Assembly (NCBI GenBank): GCA_031761405.1
Contig: JASEVX010000005.1
Coordinates: 6,221,724-6,285,723, forward strand
DNA: 64,000 nt
Reading direction: 5' to 3'
Origin: Serripes groenlandicus
Taxonomy: Eukaryota > Mollusca > Bivalvia > Cardiida > Cardiidae
Part shown: in pieces, positions 55,373 through 64,000 of the stretch
How the letters are laid out: the number at the start of each line of letters is the position of its first letter
How positions within the stretch are numbered: the stretch's first letter is position 1
Notes under the pieces: generated by a model
Databases searched by the model: none
Told to the model about the DNA's origin: nothing
Seen by the model: only the letters and a program-made list of their open reading frames with translations
Made by a program: the position numbers and the translations under genes

Positions 55373-57446
55373 GTTGAAATTAACTTATCTATAATTTGTA
55401 GATTTAATTTCTATTTCCTAGTAGGGTCTACATACAGCGACACATGAGAATATTCAACACAAAACGCGACCTGCTTTACCAACAATTCCCCAGTAGCGGT
55501 GAGACCGTTTGTAACATTATTTCATGGCATGTATACACAGTAGGACCTCTCTCTTTGGACGAATTATGTTGTAACAAGTTTGTTTACAGTATTCCTTAAC
55601 CTTGACCACATAGACTAAATATAGACAGCAAACATTATTGAACTAAGGCATAACTATTGACCTGAATTAATAAAAGTATGATTTTGAATAGTGATGAAAA
55701 CATTGTGGAAAAAGACAAACTTGTTGATTATCATTCATCTGTTAAGGTTAGTCAAATGTGTCTAAAAGGGGCAAAGGTTAAAATAATAACTGTAGACAAA
55801 TGTTTTCGTTATCTAGGTTATAGAAACAATTTGATTCATGTTTCAAAGCATTGTTTGAAAAGGAGGAATTGCTCATTGTCAGCAATTGCTCCGTTTGCAA
55901 ATATACTTTCAACATTTGTTTGTAACTAAGTAGCTATAACGGGAACGGTTCAACCCTTTCCCGCTTACAGTCGCTTTTTGACGCATGTGCAGCAGACGGC
56001 TGCAGAATTGTTTATCATGACCCATTTCCTCTTTTTCCACAAAGGTTTCAACTATATATTTTTCCCCTTGATGTAAGGCAAAATTGCTCGTAATCATTCA
56101 TCTCTAGCATGTTATTCAAAATGTGTCCGGAAGGGAGAAAGAGGGAAAGAACGTCCATAGTAAAACGTTTAAATATGAAAAGAATTAATTTGAAACGTGT
56201 TTGAAAGCATTGTGTGAAAAGGAGGAATTGCTCATTGTCAGCAATAGCTCCATTTTCAACAATATTTTTTAAATATTCGAACTGTTATAGTATCACGGAA
56301 AGGGTTCCGCTTCCATGGGAAGGATGTAACCATTTTCCGCCTACAGACGCTTACAGACGCATGTGCAGCAGACGACAATCGAAAACATTGTGACAAAAGG
56401 GGAAATTGCTTTTCGTAGCAATTTCTACTTTTGCCACAATGGTTTCAACTCCTTTCAATAATTGTATTTACAGTGCTTTGCACATTTCTCTATAAGTCGA
56501 CTGTTGTAAACTAATGGGGTCACAGAACGGTCGACGTTACCTCACACTACTGACCTTAAGGTCAACCATAGTTCAGAGTGAGTTTCATTCATAGAAACTA
56601 TTTTGTCTCATAAATTTATGCAAGCGGAGGGTTTTGTGATTCGGTCGAACCAATGAAATCGTTGAAAAGGCAGATTATAACCAATCGAAACTCGATTTTG
56701 GTGTAGGTATACACATGTGGACTGCGGTTGCAGCTTTAATCCGACTTTTCGAAAGCAGCTTCGCTATGAGATAGTGGCGAAACGCCCCTATCCCAAAAAT
56801 TAGCAATATTTGACCAAATGTTCTCTGTTCTCTGCTTTTCTGCCTTCAGAATTTCTCATCTGATTTCCACAAACTTGCTCTCAATACTTCAATAAAAGTT
56901 AATCACTTAAACCAGATGGCTCAAATCACCAAAGAGTTATGGCCCCTGACTAGCATATCTGGCACTGTTTGGAGCCCTTGTTGAACAATTGCCATGAGAT
57001 AACAAACATAAACTAGAGAGAAATGAGTGCCATGTGAATTTGTGTCAGGAATGATTCCAGGTAGATCATGTAAACTACAGAGCTGTCTGACATGTTACAT
57101 ATAATTGGATCCCTAGTGTCATGATCCAAAAAAACGCTGGTCTTTACAGAAATAGATCTGCATTTTTATTCTTCCTAATTGATGTTAACCCTTTCTCACA
57201 TTCTAAACAATCTGCAGAGGGGACTTTTCAAAACATGGAAAAAATTGAAAAATAAAGAATGATTATTGAATTGAGTTGAAAAATTATGGCAAAGTGAGAA
57301 ATAGCTTATAATGAGCAATTTCTTCTTTTGCATTAATGGTTTCAAAGTCCTTTGCTGCAGATGTGTCACAATGCATCTGCATGTAGGACATCTGCATGGT
57401 TAACAGGTGTGAGGTTCAGGCTTTTAGCAGCTGCAACAGATATCTC
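55373..57446. repeat. Scattered MITE remnants in unique sequence
   Basis: Pieces lie at 55690-55910, 55952-56110, 56195-56305, 56330-56515 (TACAGACGC...GTGCAGCAGACGAC head, TTGCTTTTCGTAGCAA core) and 57184-57400. 56840-57000 includes GAGTTATGGCCCCTGAC and ends GGAGCCCTTGTTGAAC, in the manner of the AGCTCG elements. No exon recognised. Confidence 0.45.
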
Positions 57447-57665
57447 CTAACTGTTTACCTGAGATATTCCCTAACTGATTGTCTGAGATATCTCCTAACT
57501 GTTTACCTGAGATATTTTCTAACTGTTTATCTGAGATAATTCCTAACTGTTTATCTGAGATATTGCCTAACTGTTTATCTGAGATATTTCCTAACTGTTT
57601 TTATGAGATATTTCCTTACTGTTTACCTGAGATATTTCTTAAATGTATTTACCTGATAATATATT
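57447..57665 (+). repeat. 24-bp minisatellite, about 9 units
   Basis: Unit CTAACTGTTTA(C/T)CTGAGATATTTC, with period 24 (units at 57447, 57471, 57495). The open frame across it reflects the period being a multiple of three. Confidence 0.9.
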
Positions 57666-57909
57666 TAAAAGTGGTCTGCTTTGAGGGGAAAAAATGAAAC
57701 GCCTAGAAAATTAGAGATATTATATTGATACTAAGTTGTAATCTTTCTTTGAAAAGGAAAAAATTATGCTTATTTTCGGCAATTTCTCCTATTTCATAAA
57801 TAGTTTCCATATTTCTCTGCTTTCTAAACATTCAGACTCTTCAGTATAAGGTAAGGGCTTGGTTAATACGTTGGAAATCTATTCACTTATGTTTCTCCTC
57901 TCTTTCCAG
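57666..57909 (+). other. Intron 3' end upstream of the ASCC3 exon
   Basis: Ends with a strong pyrimidine tract, TTTCTCCTCTCTTTCCAG. A weak MITE scrap (AATTTCTCCTATTTC) is at 57775-57795. Confidence 0.6.
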
Positions 57910-58021
57910 TTATTATAACCTTGACGACACTGACCATGAGTCGATTAACAAATTTCTGTCCTCTCTTGTGGAGAAGGCCTTGTTTGAACTGGAAAGTTCC
58001 TACTGTCTCGAAATTGGGGAG
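57910..58021 (+). CDS. ASCC3: ASCC3 helicase, one internal exon
   Basis: This 112-nt exon lies between TTTCCAG and GTGAGTG. After one base that completes a split codon it gives 37 codons without a stop, starting Y-Y-N-L-D-D-T-D-H-E and including N-K-F-L-S-S-L-V-E-K, then S-S-Y-C-L-E-I-G-E. This matches, from memory, the start of the second Sec63-like domain of ASCC3 (second helicase cassette, after the Asn-Pro-Ser of the winged helix). Brr2 has a related segment but fits less well. ASCC3 is the 3'-5' Ski2/Brr2-like helicase of the ASCC complex, used in alkylation repair and in splitting collided ribosomes. The upstream intron is phase 1 and the downstream one phase 0. No neighbouring exon was found in the window. 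Confidence 0.85.
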
Positions 58022-58701
58022 GTGAGTGTCTTCAGTGTTACTTATTAAGTTTGTTTTTTGTCGAGCCCGCTTGCGGTGATCTCGACATAGCTGTGGCGGT
58101 TTGGTGTATGTGTATGTGTGGTTGCATGCGTCCGTGAGTCCGTCTCTCCGATTCATGTCAGTCCCGCAACTTAAACATGCATCATTGGATTTCCAAGAAA
58201 AAAGACCCAGGCCTGTACCTCAAATGTCAAGGTCAATCTTAGAGGTCAAAGTTCAAAATGAGTTTTGTTTGATAGGACTGTACCTTCTCAGGGCCTCATT
58301 TTAACTGTGCATCATATGACTTTTGTACATTGTGGCCAAAGGTGAAATTGCTCCATCAATGTTTTCAACTTTATTTAACAATTAAGCTATCTTTTATGAA
58401 CATTTTTAACCAGGTTTTCCGAAGGAAAAATCTGGTTATTAGTTTGGCGAAGTCGGAGGGCGGGCGGGCATCAACTTTCCTTGTCCGGACCATAACTTTG
58501 CCATGCATAGAGATATTTTCAAATAACTTGGCACAAACATGCACCATATCAAGACGATGTGCCAAATGCAATAAAAAAATCTGTAGATTCAAGGTCAAGG
58601 TCACAGTGATTAGAAATAGACTTTAATTGAACTTTTCTTGTCCGGACCATAACTGTGTCATACATAGAGATTTTCAAATAACTAGGCACAAATATGAACT
58701 A
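58022..58701. repeat. Intron with bivalve repeats, target of DIRS copy B
   Basis: 58055-58110 has TCGAGCCCGCTTGCGGTGATCTCGAC. 58330-58400 is a MITE scrap. From 58410 the AACCAGGTTTTCCGAAGG...AAAATCTGGTTATT fold opens a repeat with two units marked CTTGTCCGGACCATAACT and ATAGAGAT-TTTTCAAATAACT. Copy B is inserted in the second unit. Confidence 0.55.
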
Positions 58702-58719
58702 TTTTTATATCAAAAATAC

Positions 58720-58868
58720 ATTACCAGTCATTTAATACCTGATATATCATCTCTATACACCTTAATTATCCAAAAAAACCGCCCATGCTAACATATCCCT
58801 CACGTATCCGTGACATACACGGCCGCCCGGAAGTACAGGCGCGCACGTGAGCGGGTAGTCACTTTTCA
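58720..58868 (+). repeat. Left terminal repeat region of DIRS copy B
   Basis: Shares TTACCAGTCATTTAATACCT with copy A, then diverges but keeps CCTCACGTAT, GTGACATACACGG and CGCACGTGAG. Its inverted partner is not in the window. Confidence 0.7.
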
Positions 58869-59333
58869 TTTTTGGATTAACCGGAGTAGTCGATAAGAAA
58901 ATTTATATTATTATTTCTTCTTCCAATTAACTCTTTTGTTTTATAAGGCCCTGCCTTATAATCATTTAATTGTCCAAATATATTTTGTCTGCATTAACGT
59001 CACAGCCGTAAATTATTTACTTTATTGCTGTATTTATTGTTTTGTAGCGGACGATACTCTGAGAAGCACGTGGATTACCCCACCCGCTAATTTCAGTTAC
59101 CGTCTTCGGGTGCGGAAGTCGTGCTGTTTTCAATACTTTTTCCCTACCCTGTTAGCGATAGTACATTAACTATTGCTGTATGAATTATTGACTGTTCTAT
59201 TCAATATTTGTGAAAAAATTTTGAAACAAAATTTATTTCAATATACGTGTCCAAGCTGCCGGTGTCCCCGTGGCGTGGATATAGAAAAACCGTACAGATT
59301 ATTTACTCTTGTATTTGGTGAGTATTTTGAATA
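58869..59333 (+). other. 5' leader of DIRS copy B
   Basis: Nearly identical to 61754-62219. Contains GTGGATTACCCCACCC-type hairpin sequence at 59069-59085 and GGTGAGTATTTTGAATA just before the gag start. A small difference lies near 59290-59320. An open frame at 58936-59169, repeated in copy C, has no recognised domain and lies in the leader. Confidence 0.6.
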
Positions 59334-59864
59334 ATGTCTATGTCAATCACTGGTGAAGGGATGCGGAGCCCATGTGGTCATGCTGTGCACCTATGGGATT
59401 CGCATCCGACCTGCGTTGTGTGCACCAAATGCACACAGGCTTCACCTTGCGAGTACTGCTCGACATGGCCTATTTCCATTTGGAAAAAGGTCGTGCGGAG
59501 TAAGACTCGTAAAAGTAGGAAGATAAAGAAGACCCCTAAGAGGGTGCCTTTATCTTCATCGAGTGAGGCAGAGTTCGAGGGGTTCTCCCAACCGGACTCT
59601 GCAACGGTGTTGAGCGAGTCGAAGGGCAATGCTGAGCCTTCTTCTCCGCTCAACACAATCGTTTTTCCGCGCGCTGAGGAAATTCGGATGGTAGCTTTGG
59701 GTGAGAGTTGCTCCGTCGGGAAACTTCAGAAACCGTACGGAAACAGCGGGGAAAATGCTCAGCTGGAACATTTAACCGCTGAACCTCACCATCTGTCGCC
59801 TGGTGTCAGGGCTGGGCCTTCGAAAGAAGGAGTGCCTTTGGTAGCTTTCCGGGAAACCGCATGA
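59334..59864 (+). pseudogene. DIRS copy B gag-like ORF, N-terminal part (frameshifted)
   Basis: ATG at 59334 after GAATA. Residues 24-42 are H-P-T-C-V-V-C-T-K-C-T-Q-A-S-P-C-E-Y-C, a Cys cluster (C27, C30, C33, C39, C42). A Lys/Arg tract (about 51-70) and a Ser/Glu/Asp stretch follow. The frame ends at 59864 because TTCCGGGAAACCGC lacks one base compared with TTCCGGGATAACCGC in copy C. The body then continues in another frame from 59861. Confidence 0.75.
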
Positions 59865-60847
59865 GTTGTACCAATCCGACACCATACTCTGAGCTACAGC
59901 GGTCTTCGGACAGCTGCAGAGTACCGGTTACCTACGTCGGGGGACGTAGTGTTCCGGAGACTTTGTATAGTGCAGCTTCACTCCTGCCTATGCATAGTCA
60001 ACCTGGGTTTTGTTGGGCTGAGCAACAAAACCCAAATACCGAGGCACGTCAGGTCATCGGGCAACCGGAGAGGAGTCATTTGTTAATGACGCGACCTGTC
60101 ACCAGTCAGTCCGGGTTGGACTGGACTGGGCCAGTCAGTCACTTTGCCATGACTAGACCAGGTAGTCGCTCACGTATCCGTGATGCGACAGGGCAAAGGT
60201 CCGATTGCAAGGACCCAGCCAGGCAAAAGGTTGATCGTTTAGCAGCGATTCATCCTGGCAGTCAGACTATCTTAATTGATTCGACGACTGGCCAAAATCG
60301 CGCGCATGGAGACATGCCGCATCAGGTCAGTAGCCCATTTCGTTATGGTGCTACGGGCCAATCGGTCACGCCTGTGAATACGACACAAACACCAGTGTCT
60401 TATGTAAACACAGGCCAACCGAGTAGTCAGGCATTTTTCAATGCCTCGTCTACACTGCCAGACGACTATGTAAACATGGCGCGTCCAGGCACGGGTTCTG
60501 TGGGGATAGACCGGATTGATTCTAATTATCGATCGATCTCTGCTCCACTACAGAATCAGAATAATTTTAACCCAGGTAGTGCACCGGGTTCGATTATTCC
60601 TCTGTCTTCCATCGGGTATAAGGGTTACGGAAAATCTTTTTCTTCCCCTGGGGGGACAGTGTATGTCGCTAGAGAATACGCTGCCCCTCAATACCAGCCA
60701 CCGGTCCATACTATGGAACCATTAGGTGTTAGACAGGCCTACCGGGATCAGCATTACCCATCTCATGGGGATTCACTGCTCTCGGGGGGACACCTATTTG
60801 ATAGGCAGTCCGGTTATAGGCAACCTCGGGATGGTAGCTTTGGGTGA
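59861..60847 (+). pseudogene. DIRS copy B gag-like ORF, repeat and C-terminal part
   Basis: Continuation of gag in the shifted frame. From about 60085 it has diverged peptide units (M-T-R-P-V-T-S-Q-S, M-T-R-P-G-S-R-S, then Y-V-N-T-G-Q-P-S-S-Q, Y-V-N-M-A-R-P-G-T-G-S). It runs into the duplication junction at 60829-60832 and ends six codons later. Confidence 0.75.
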
Positions 60848-61591
60848 GAGTTGCTCCGTCGGGAAACGTCAGACACCGTACGGAAACAGCGGGGAAAATG
60901 TTCAGCTGGAACGTTCAACCGCTGAACCTCACCATCTGTCGCCTGGTGTCGTGGCTGGGCCTTCGAAAGAAGAAGATGCCTTTGGTAGCTTTCCGGGAAA
61001 CAGCAGGAATTGTACCAATCCGACACCATACTCCGAGCTACAGCGGTCTTCGGACAGCTGCAGAGTACCGGTTACCTACGTCGGCGGACGTAGTTCTCCG
61101 GAGACTTGGTATAGTGCAGCTTCACTCCTGCCTATGCATAGTCAACCGGGTTTTGTTTGGGCTGCACAACAAAACCCAAATGCCGAGGCACGTCAGGTCA
61201 CCGGGCAACCGGAGAGGAGTCATTTGTCAATGACTCGACCTGTCACCAGTCAGTCCTTTTTGGACACGACCGGGCCAGTCAGTCACGTTGCCATGACTAG
61301 ACCAGGTAGTCGCTCACTTAGCCGTGAGGCGACAGGGCAGACAGGGCAAAGGTCTTATTGCAAGGACCCAGCCAGGCAAAAGGTTGATCATTTAGCAACG
61401 ATTCATCCTGGCAGTCAGACTTTCTTAAATGATTCGACGACTGGCCAAACTCGCGCGCATGTAGCCATGCCGCATCAGGTCAGTAGCCCATTTCATTATG
61501 GTGCTACGAGCCAATCGGTCACGCTTGTGAACACGACACAAACACCAGTGTCTTGTGTAAACACAGTGCAACCGAGTAGTCAGGCATTTTT
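60833..61591 (+). repeat. Tandem duplicate of gag segment in DIRS copy B
   Basis: Sequence from 60830 onward repeats 59687 onward, with an initial period of 1143 bp (381 codons, so in frame with the original start). The join shows GGAT shared by both parents (59686-59689 and 60829-60832). The duplicate carries its own differences, including an extra codon-restoring base near 60973 (GAAGAAGATGCC against GAAGGAGTGCC). It is cut short by copy C. Confidence 0.88.
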
Positions 61592-61604
61592 ATATCAAAA
61601 ATAC

Positions 61605-61753
61605 ATTACCAGTCATTTAATACCTGATATATCATCTCTATACACCTTAATTATCCAAAAAAAACGCCCACGTTAGCATATCCCTCACGTATCCGTGACA
61701 TACACGGCCGCCCGGAAGTACAGGCGCGCACGTGAGCGGGTAGTCACTTTTCA
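61605..61753 (+). repeat. Left terminal repeat region of DIRS copy C
   Basis: Nearly identical to 58720-58868; differences include the A-run length and GTTAGCATATC against GCTAACATATC. Confidence 0.75.
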
Positions 61754-62219
61754 TTTTTGGATTCACCGGAGTAGTCGATAAGAAAATTTATATTATTATT
61801 TCTTCTTCCAATTAACTCTTTTGTTTTATAAGGCCCTGCCTTATAATCATTTAATTGTCCAAATATATTTTGTCTGCATTAACGTCACAGCCGTAAATTA
61901 TTTACTTTATTGCTGTATTTATTGTTTTGTAGCGGACGATACTCTGAGAAGCACGTGGATTACCCCACCCGCTAATTTCAGTTACCGTCTTCGGGTGCGG
62001 AAGTCGTGCTGTTTTCAATACTTTTTCCCTACCCTGTTAGCGATAGTACATTAACTATTGCTGTATGAATTATTGACTGTCCTATTCAATATTTGTGAAA
62101 AAAATTTGAAACAAAATTTATTTCAATATACGTGTCCAAGCTACCGGTGTCCCCGTGGCGTGGATATAGAAAAACGGATTATATACGGATTATTTACTGT
62201 TTGGTGAGTATTTTGAATA
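61754..62219 (+). other. 5' leader of DIRS copy C
   Basis: As the leader of copy B, with a short rearranged stretch ACGGATTATATACGGATTAT near 62174. No coding sequence is called. Confidence 0.6.
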
Positions 62220-63719
62220 ATGTCTATGTCAATCACTGGTGAAGGGATGCGGAGCCCATGTGGTCATGCTGTGCACCTATGGGATTCGCATCCGACCTGC
62301 GTTGTGTGCACCAAATGCACACAGGCTTCACCTTGCGAGTACTGCTCGACATGGCCTATTTCCATTTGGAAAAAGGTCGTGCGGAGTAAGACTCGTAAAA
62401 GCAGGAAGATAAAGAAGACCCCTAAGAGGGTGCCTTTATCTTCATCGAGTGAGGCAGAGTTCGAGGGGTTCTCCCAACCGGACTCTGCAACGGTGTTGAG
62501 CGAGTCGAAGGGCAATGCTGAGCCTTCTTCTCCGCTCAACACAACCGTTTTTCCGCGCGCTGAGGAAATTCGGATGGTAGCTTTGGGTGAGAGTTGCTCC
62601 GTCTGGAAACTTCAGAAACCGTACGGAAACAGCGGGGAAAATGCTCAGCTGGATCATTTAACCGCTGAACCTCACCATCTGTCGCCTGGTGTCAGGGCTG
62701 GGCCTTCGAAAGAAGGAGTGCCTTTGGTAGCTTTCCGGGATAACCGCATGAGTTGTACCAATCCGACACCATACTCTGAGCTACAGTGGTCTTCGGACAG
62801 CTGCAGAGTACCGGTTACCTACGTCGGGGGACGTAGTGTTCCGGAGACTTTGTATAGTGCAGCTTCACTCCTGCCTATGCATAGTCAACCTGGGTTTTGT
62901 TGGGCTGAGCAACAAAACCCAAATACCGAGGCACGTCAGGTCACCGGGCAACCGGAGAGGAGTCATTCGTTAATGACGCGACCTGTCACCAGTCAGTCCG
63001 GGTTGGACTGGACTGGGCCACTCAGTCACGTTGCCATGACTAGACCAGGTAGTCGCTCACGTATCTGTGATGCGACAGGGCAAAGGTCCGATTGCAAGGA
63101 CCCAGCCAGGCAAAAGGTTGATCGTTTAGCAGCGATTCATCCTGGCAGTCAGACTATCTTAATTGATTCGACGACTGGCCAAAATCGCGCGCATGGAGAC
63201 ATGCCGCATCAGGTCAGTAGCCCATTTCGTTATGGTGCTACGGGCCAATCGGTCACGCCTGTGAATACGACACAAACACCAGTGTCTTATGTAAACACAG
63301 GCCAACCGAGTAGTCAGGCATTTTTCAATGCCTCGTCTACACTGCCAGACGACTATGTAAACATGGCGCGTCCAGGCACGGGTTCTGTGGTGATAGACCG
63401 AATTGATTCTAATTATCGATTGATCTCTGCTCCACTACAGAATCAGAATAATTTTAACCCTGGTATTGCACCGGGTTCGATTATTCCTCTGTCTTCCATC
63501 GGGTATGGGGGTTACGAAAAATCTTTTCCTTCCCCTGGGGGGACAGTGTATGTCGCAAGACAATATGCTGCTCCTCAATACCAGCCACCGGTCCATAATA
63601 TGGAACCGTTAGGTGTTAGACAGAGTTCAACGGCCTACCGGGATCAGCATTACCCATCTCATGGGGATTCGCTGCTCTCGGGGGGACACCTACTTGATAG
63701 GCAGTCCGATTATAGGTAA
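62220..63719 (+). CDS. DIRS copy C gag-like protein (499 codons to an apparent nonsense stop)
   Basis: Start ATG follows TTTTGAATA. Residues 27-42 form a C-x2-C-x2-C-x5-C-x2-C cluster followed by W45, then a basic tract (51-70), a Ser/Glu region, and a repeat region (about 250-390) with M-T-R-P-x-S and Y-V-N motifs. The C-terminal part is rich in Gly, Pro and Tyr. The fold and role are inferred from DIRS gag-like proteins: RNA binding and particle formation. The stop TAA at 63717 corresponds to CAA in both B and A, and the frame stays open to the window end after it, so the natural protein was probably longer. Confidence 0.75.
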   Translation: MSMSITGEGMRSPCGHAVHLWDSHPTCVVCTKCTQASPCEYCSTWPISIWKKVVRSKTRKSRKIKKTPKRVPLSSSSEAEFEGFSQPDSATVLSESKGNAEPSSPLNTTVFPRAEEIRMVALGESCSVWKLQKPYGNSGENAQLDHLTAEPHHLSPGVRAGPSKEGVPLVAFRDNRMSCTNPTPYSELQWSSDSCRVPVTYVGGRSVPETLYSAASLLPMHSQPGFCWAEQQNPNTEARQVTGQPERSHSLMTRPVTSQSGLDWTGPLSHVAMTRPGSRSRICDATGQRSDCKDPARQKVDRLAAIHPGSQTILIDSTTGQNRAHGDMPHQVSSPFRYGATGQSVTPVNTTQTPVSYVNTGQPSSQAFFNASSTLPDDYVNMARPGTGSVVIDRIDSNYRLISAPLQNQNNFNPGIAPGSIIPLSSIGYGGYEKSFPSPGGTVYVARQYAAPQYQPPVHNMEPLGVRQSSTAYRDQHYPSHGDSLLSGGHLLDRQSDYR

Positions 63720-64000
63720 CCTCGGGATCAGAATACATTGCGTCATTCTGTGAACGAGAGGTCGAAACCGTCCCATACGGTTAGTTCGGCCCCGGCAGAA
63801 GATTTTGTACGGCCGCCCTCTGCTGCGGAGAGGGGGCCTGCTTCACAAAATCTTCGGCAGAACATGGATTATTCTGAATTATCCATGTCTGAGTCGGACA
63901 TTGATCTACCGGTTGGAAGACCGAGTGGTCAACCTCAGAGGAGTACACACAACCCTACATCTTCGTCTAACGATGATGAGGGAAATAGGTCTCCTTCCGA
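63720..64000 (+). pseudogene. Continuation of copy C gag frame after the stop
   Basis: In the same frame as 62220-63719 there is no further stop through the window end. It encodes a polar stretch rich in Ser, Pro, Asp and Glu (for example S-E-S-D-I-D-L-P-V-G and N-D-D-E-G-N). A corresponding block is present in copy A near 3145 and 3795. It is probably the gag C-terminus. Confidence 0.65.

Larger units (their letters stand above)
58702..61591 (+). mobile_element. DIRS-like retrotransposon, copy B (5' part)
   Basis: Starts with five T (58702-58706) and ATATCAAAAATACATTACC, the same start as copies A and C. It comprises an inverted-repeat-type left end, leader, gag-like frame, and a tandemly duplicated gag segment. 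It stops at 61591, where copy C begins. Its right part would lie beyond C and outside the window. Apart from the duplication it is nearly identical to C. Confidence 0.85.
61587..64000 (+). mobile_element. DIRS-like retrotransposon, copy C (5' part, runs off the window)
   Basis: Inserted in copy B at CAGGCATTTTT, with five T at the join and ATATCAAAAATACATTACC after it. The uninterrupted parallel in B is at 60426-60440 (CAGGCATTTTTCAATGCC). The left end, leader and gag correspond to copy B without the gag duplication. Very few differences from B point to recent activity. Confidence 0.88.

Noticed and set aside
57479..57697. Open frame with repeated N-C-L-S-E-I units
   Set aside because: It is a 24-bp minisatellite; the frame stays open because of the period. 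It lies in the intron just before the ASCC3 exon.
58936..59169. 77-codon frame present identically in copies B and C, possibly an accessory DIRS protein
   Set aside because: It lies in the leader, has no domain, and its identity is explained by B and C being near-identical. Copy A does not keep the frame.

Overview
The window looks like nuclear DNA of a bivalve mollusc, possibly a heterodont clam. It is AT-rich and intron-like, and it is saturated with repeat types I associate with bivalve genomes. These include HINE/pearl-like elements with an internal tandem core, 'AGCTCACC' and 'AGCTCG' interspersed repeats, tRNA-derived SINEs, and minisatellites. There is no bacterial-style gene organisation, and nearly all longer open frames fall inside repeats. 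The species call is inference; no search was run.

Layout. (1) 13-6626 is one DIRS-type tyrosine-recombinase retrotransposon (copy A). It has identical 148-bp inverted terminal repeats and an internal complementary region, but its gag, reverse transcriptase and recombinase are rearranged and broken. (2) 6627-57900 is a long gene-poor stretch. It holds roughly sixty full or partial copies of a piggyBac-type MITE (TTAA target, CCCTTTCCC/GGGAAAGGG termini, central hairpin), two 152-bp-core elements (10180-11650 and 22226-23455), several SINEs, and five sizeable tandem arrays. (3) 57910-58021 is a clean 112-nt exon with good splice sites. It encodes a piece of ASCC3, the Ski2/Brr2-like helicase of the ASCC complex, and is the only host coding sequence I can support. 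The whole window is therefore best read as ASCC3 intron around one exon. (4) From 58702 a second DIRS element (copy B) begins. It is interrupted at 61587 by a near-identical third copy (C), which runs off the window end. Copy C carries a gag-like frame of 499 codons that ends at an apparent nonsense codon.

How it fits together. The DIRS copies share the family plan: inverted ends, gag with a Cys cluster and basic tract, RT, and tyrosine recombinase. All three visible left ends start with a T-run, consistent with recombination of a circular intermediate into a T-run target. Copy A combines perfect ends with a ruined interior, so it was probably moved in trans by functional relatives. In both A and B the gag repeat region has been tandemly duplicated, with different boundaries. 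The MITEs, SINEs and HINE-like elements are nested in each other, which gives a readable relative chronology of invasion.
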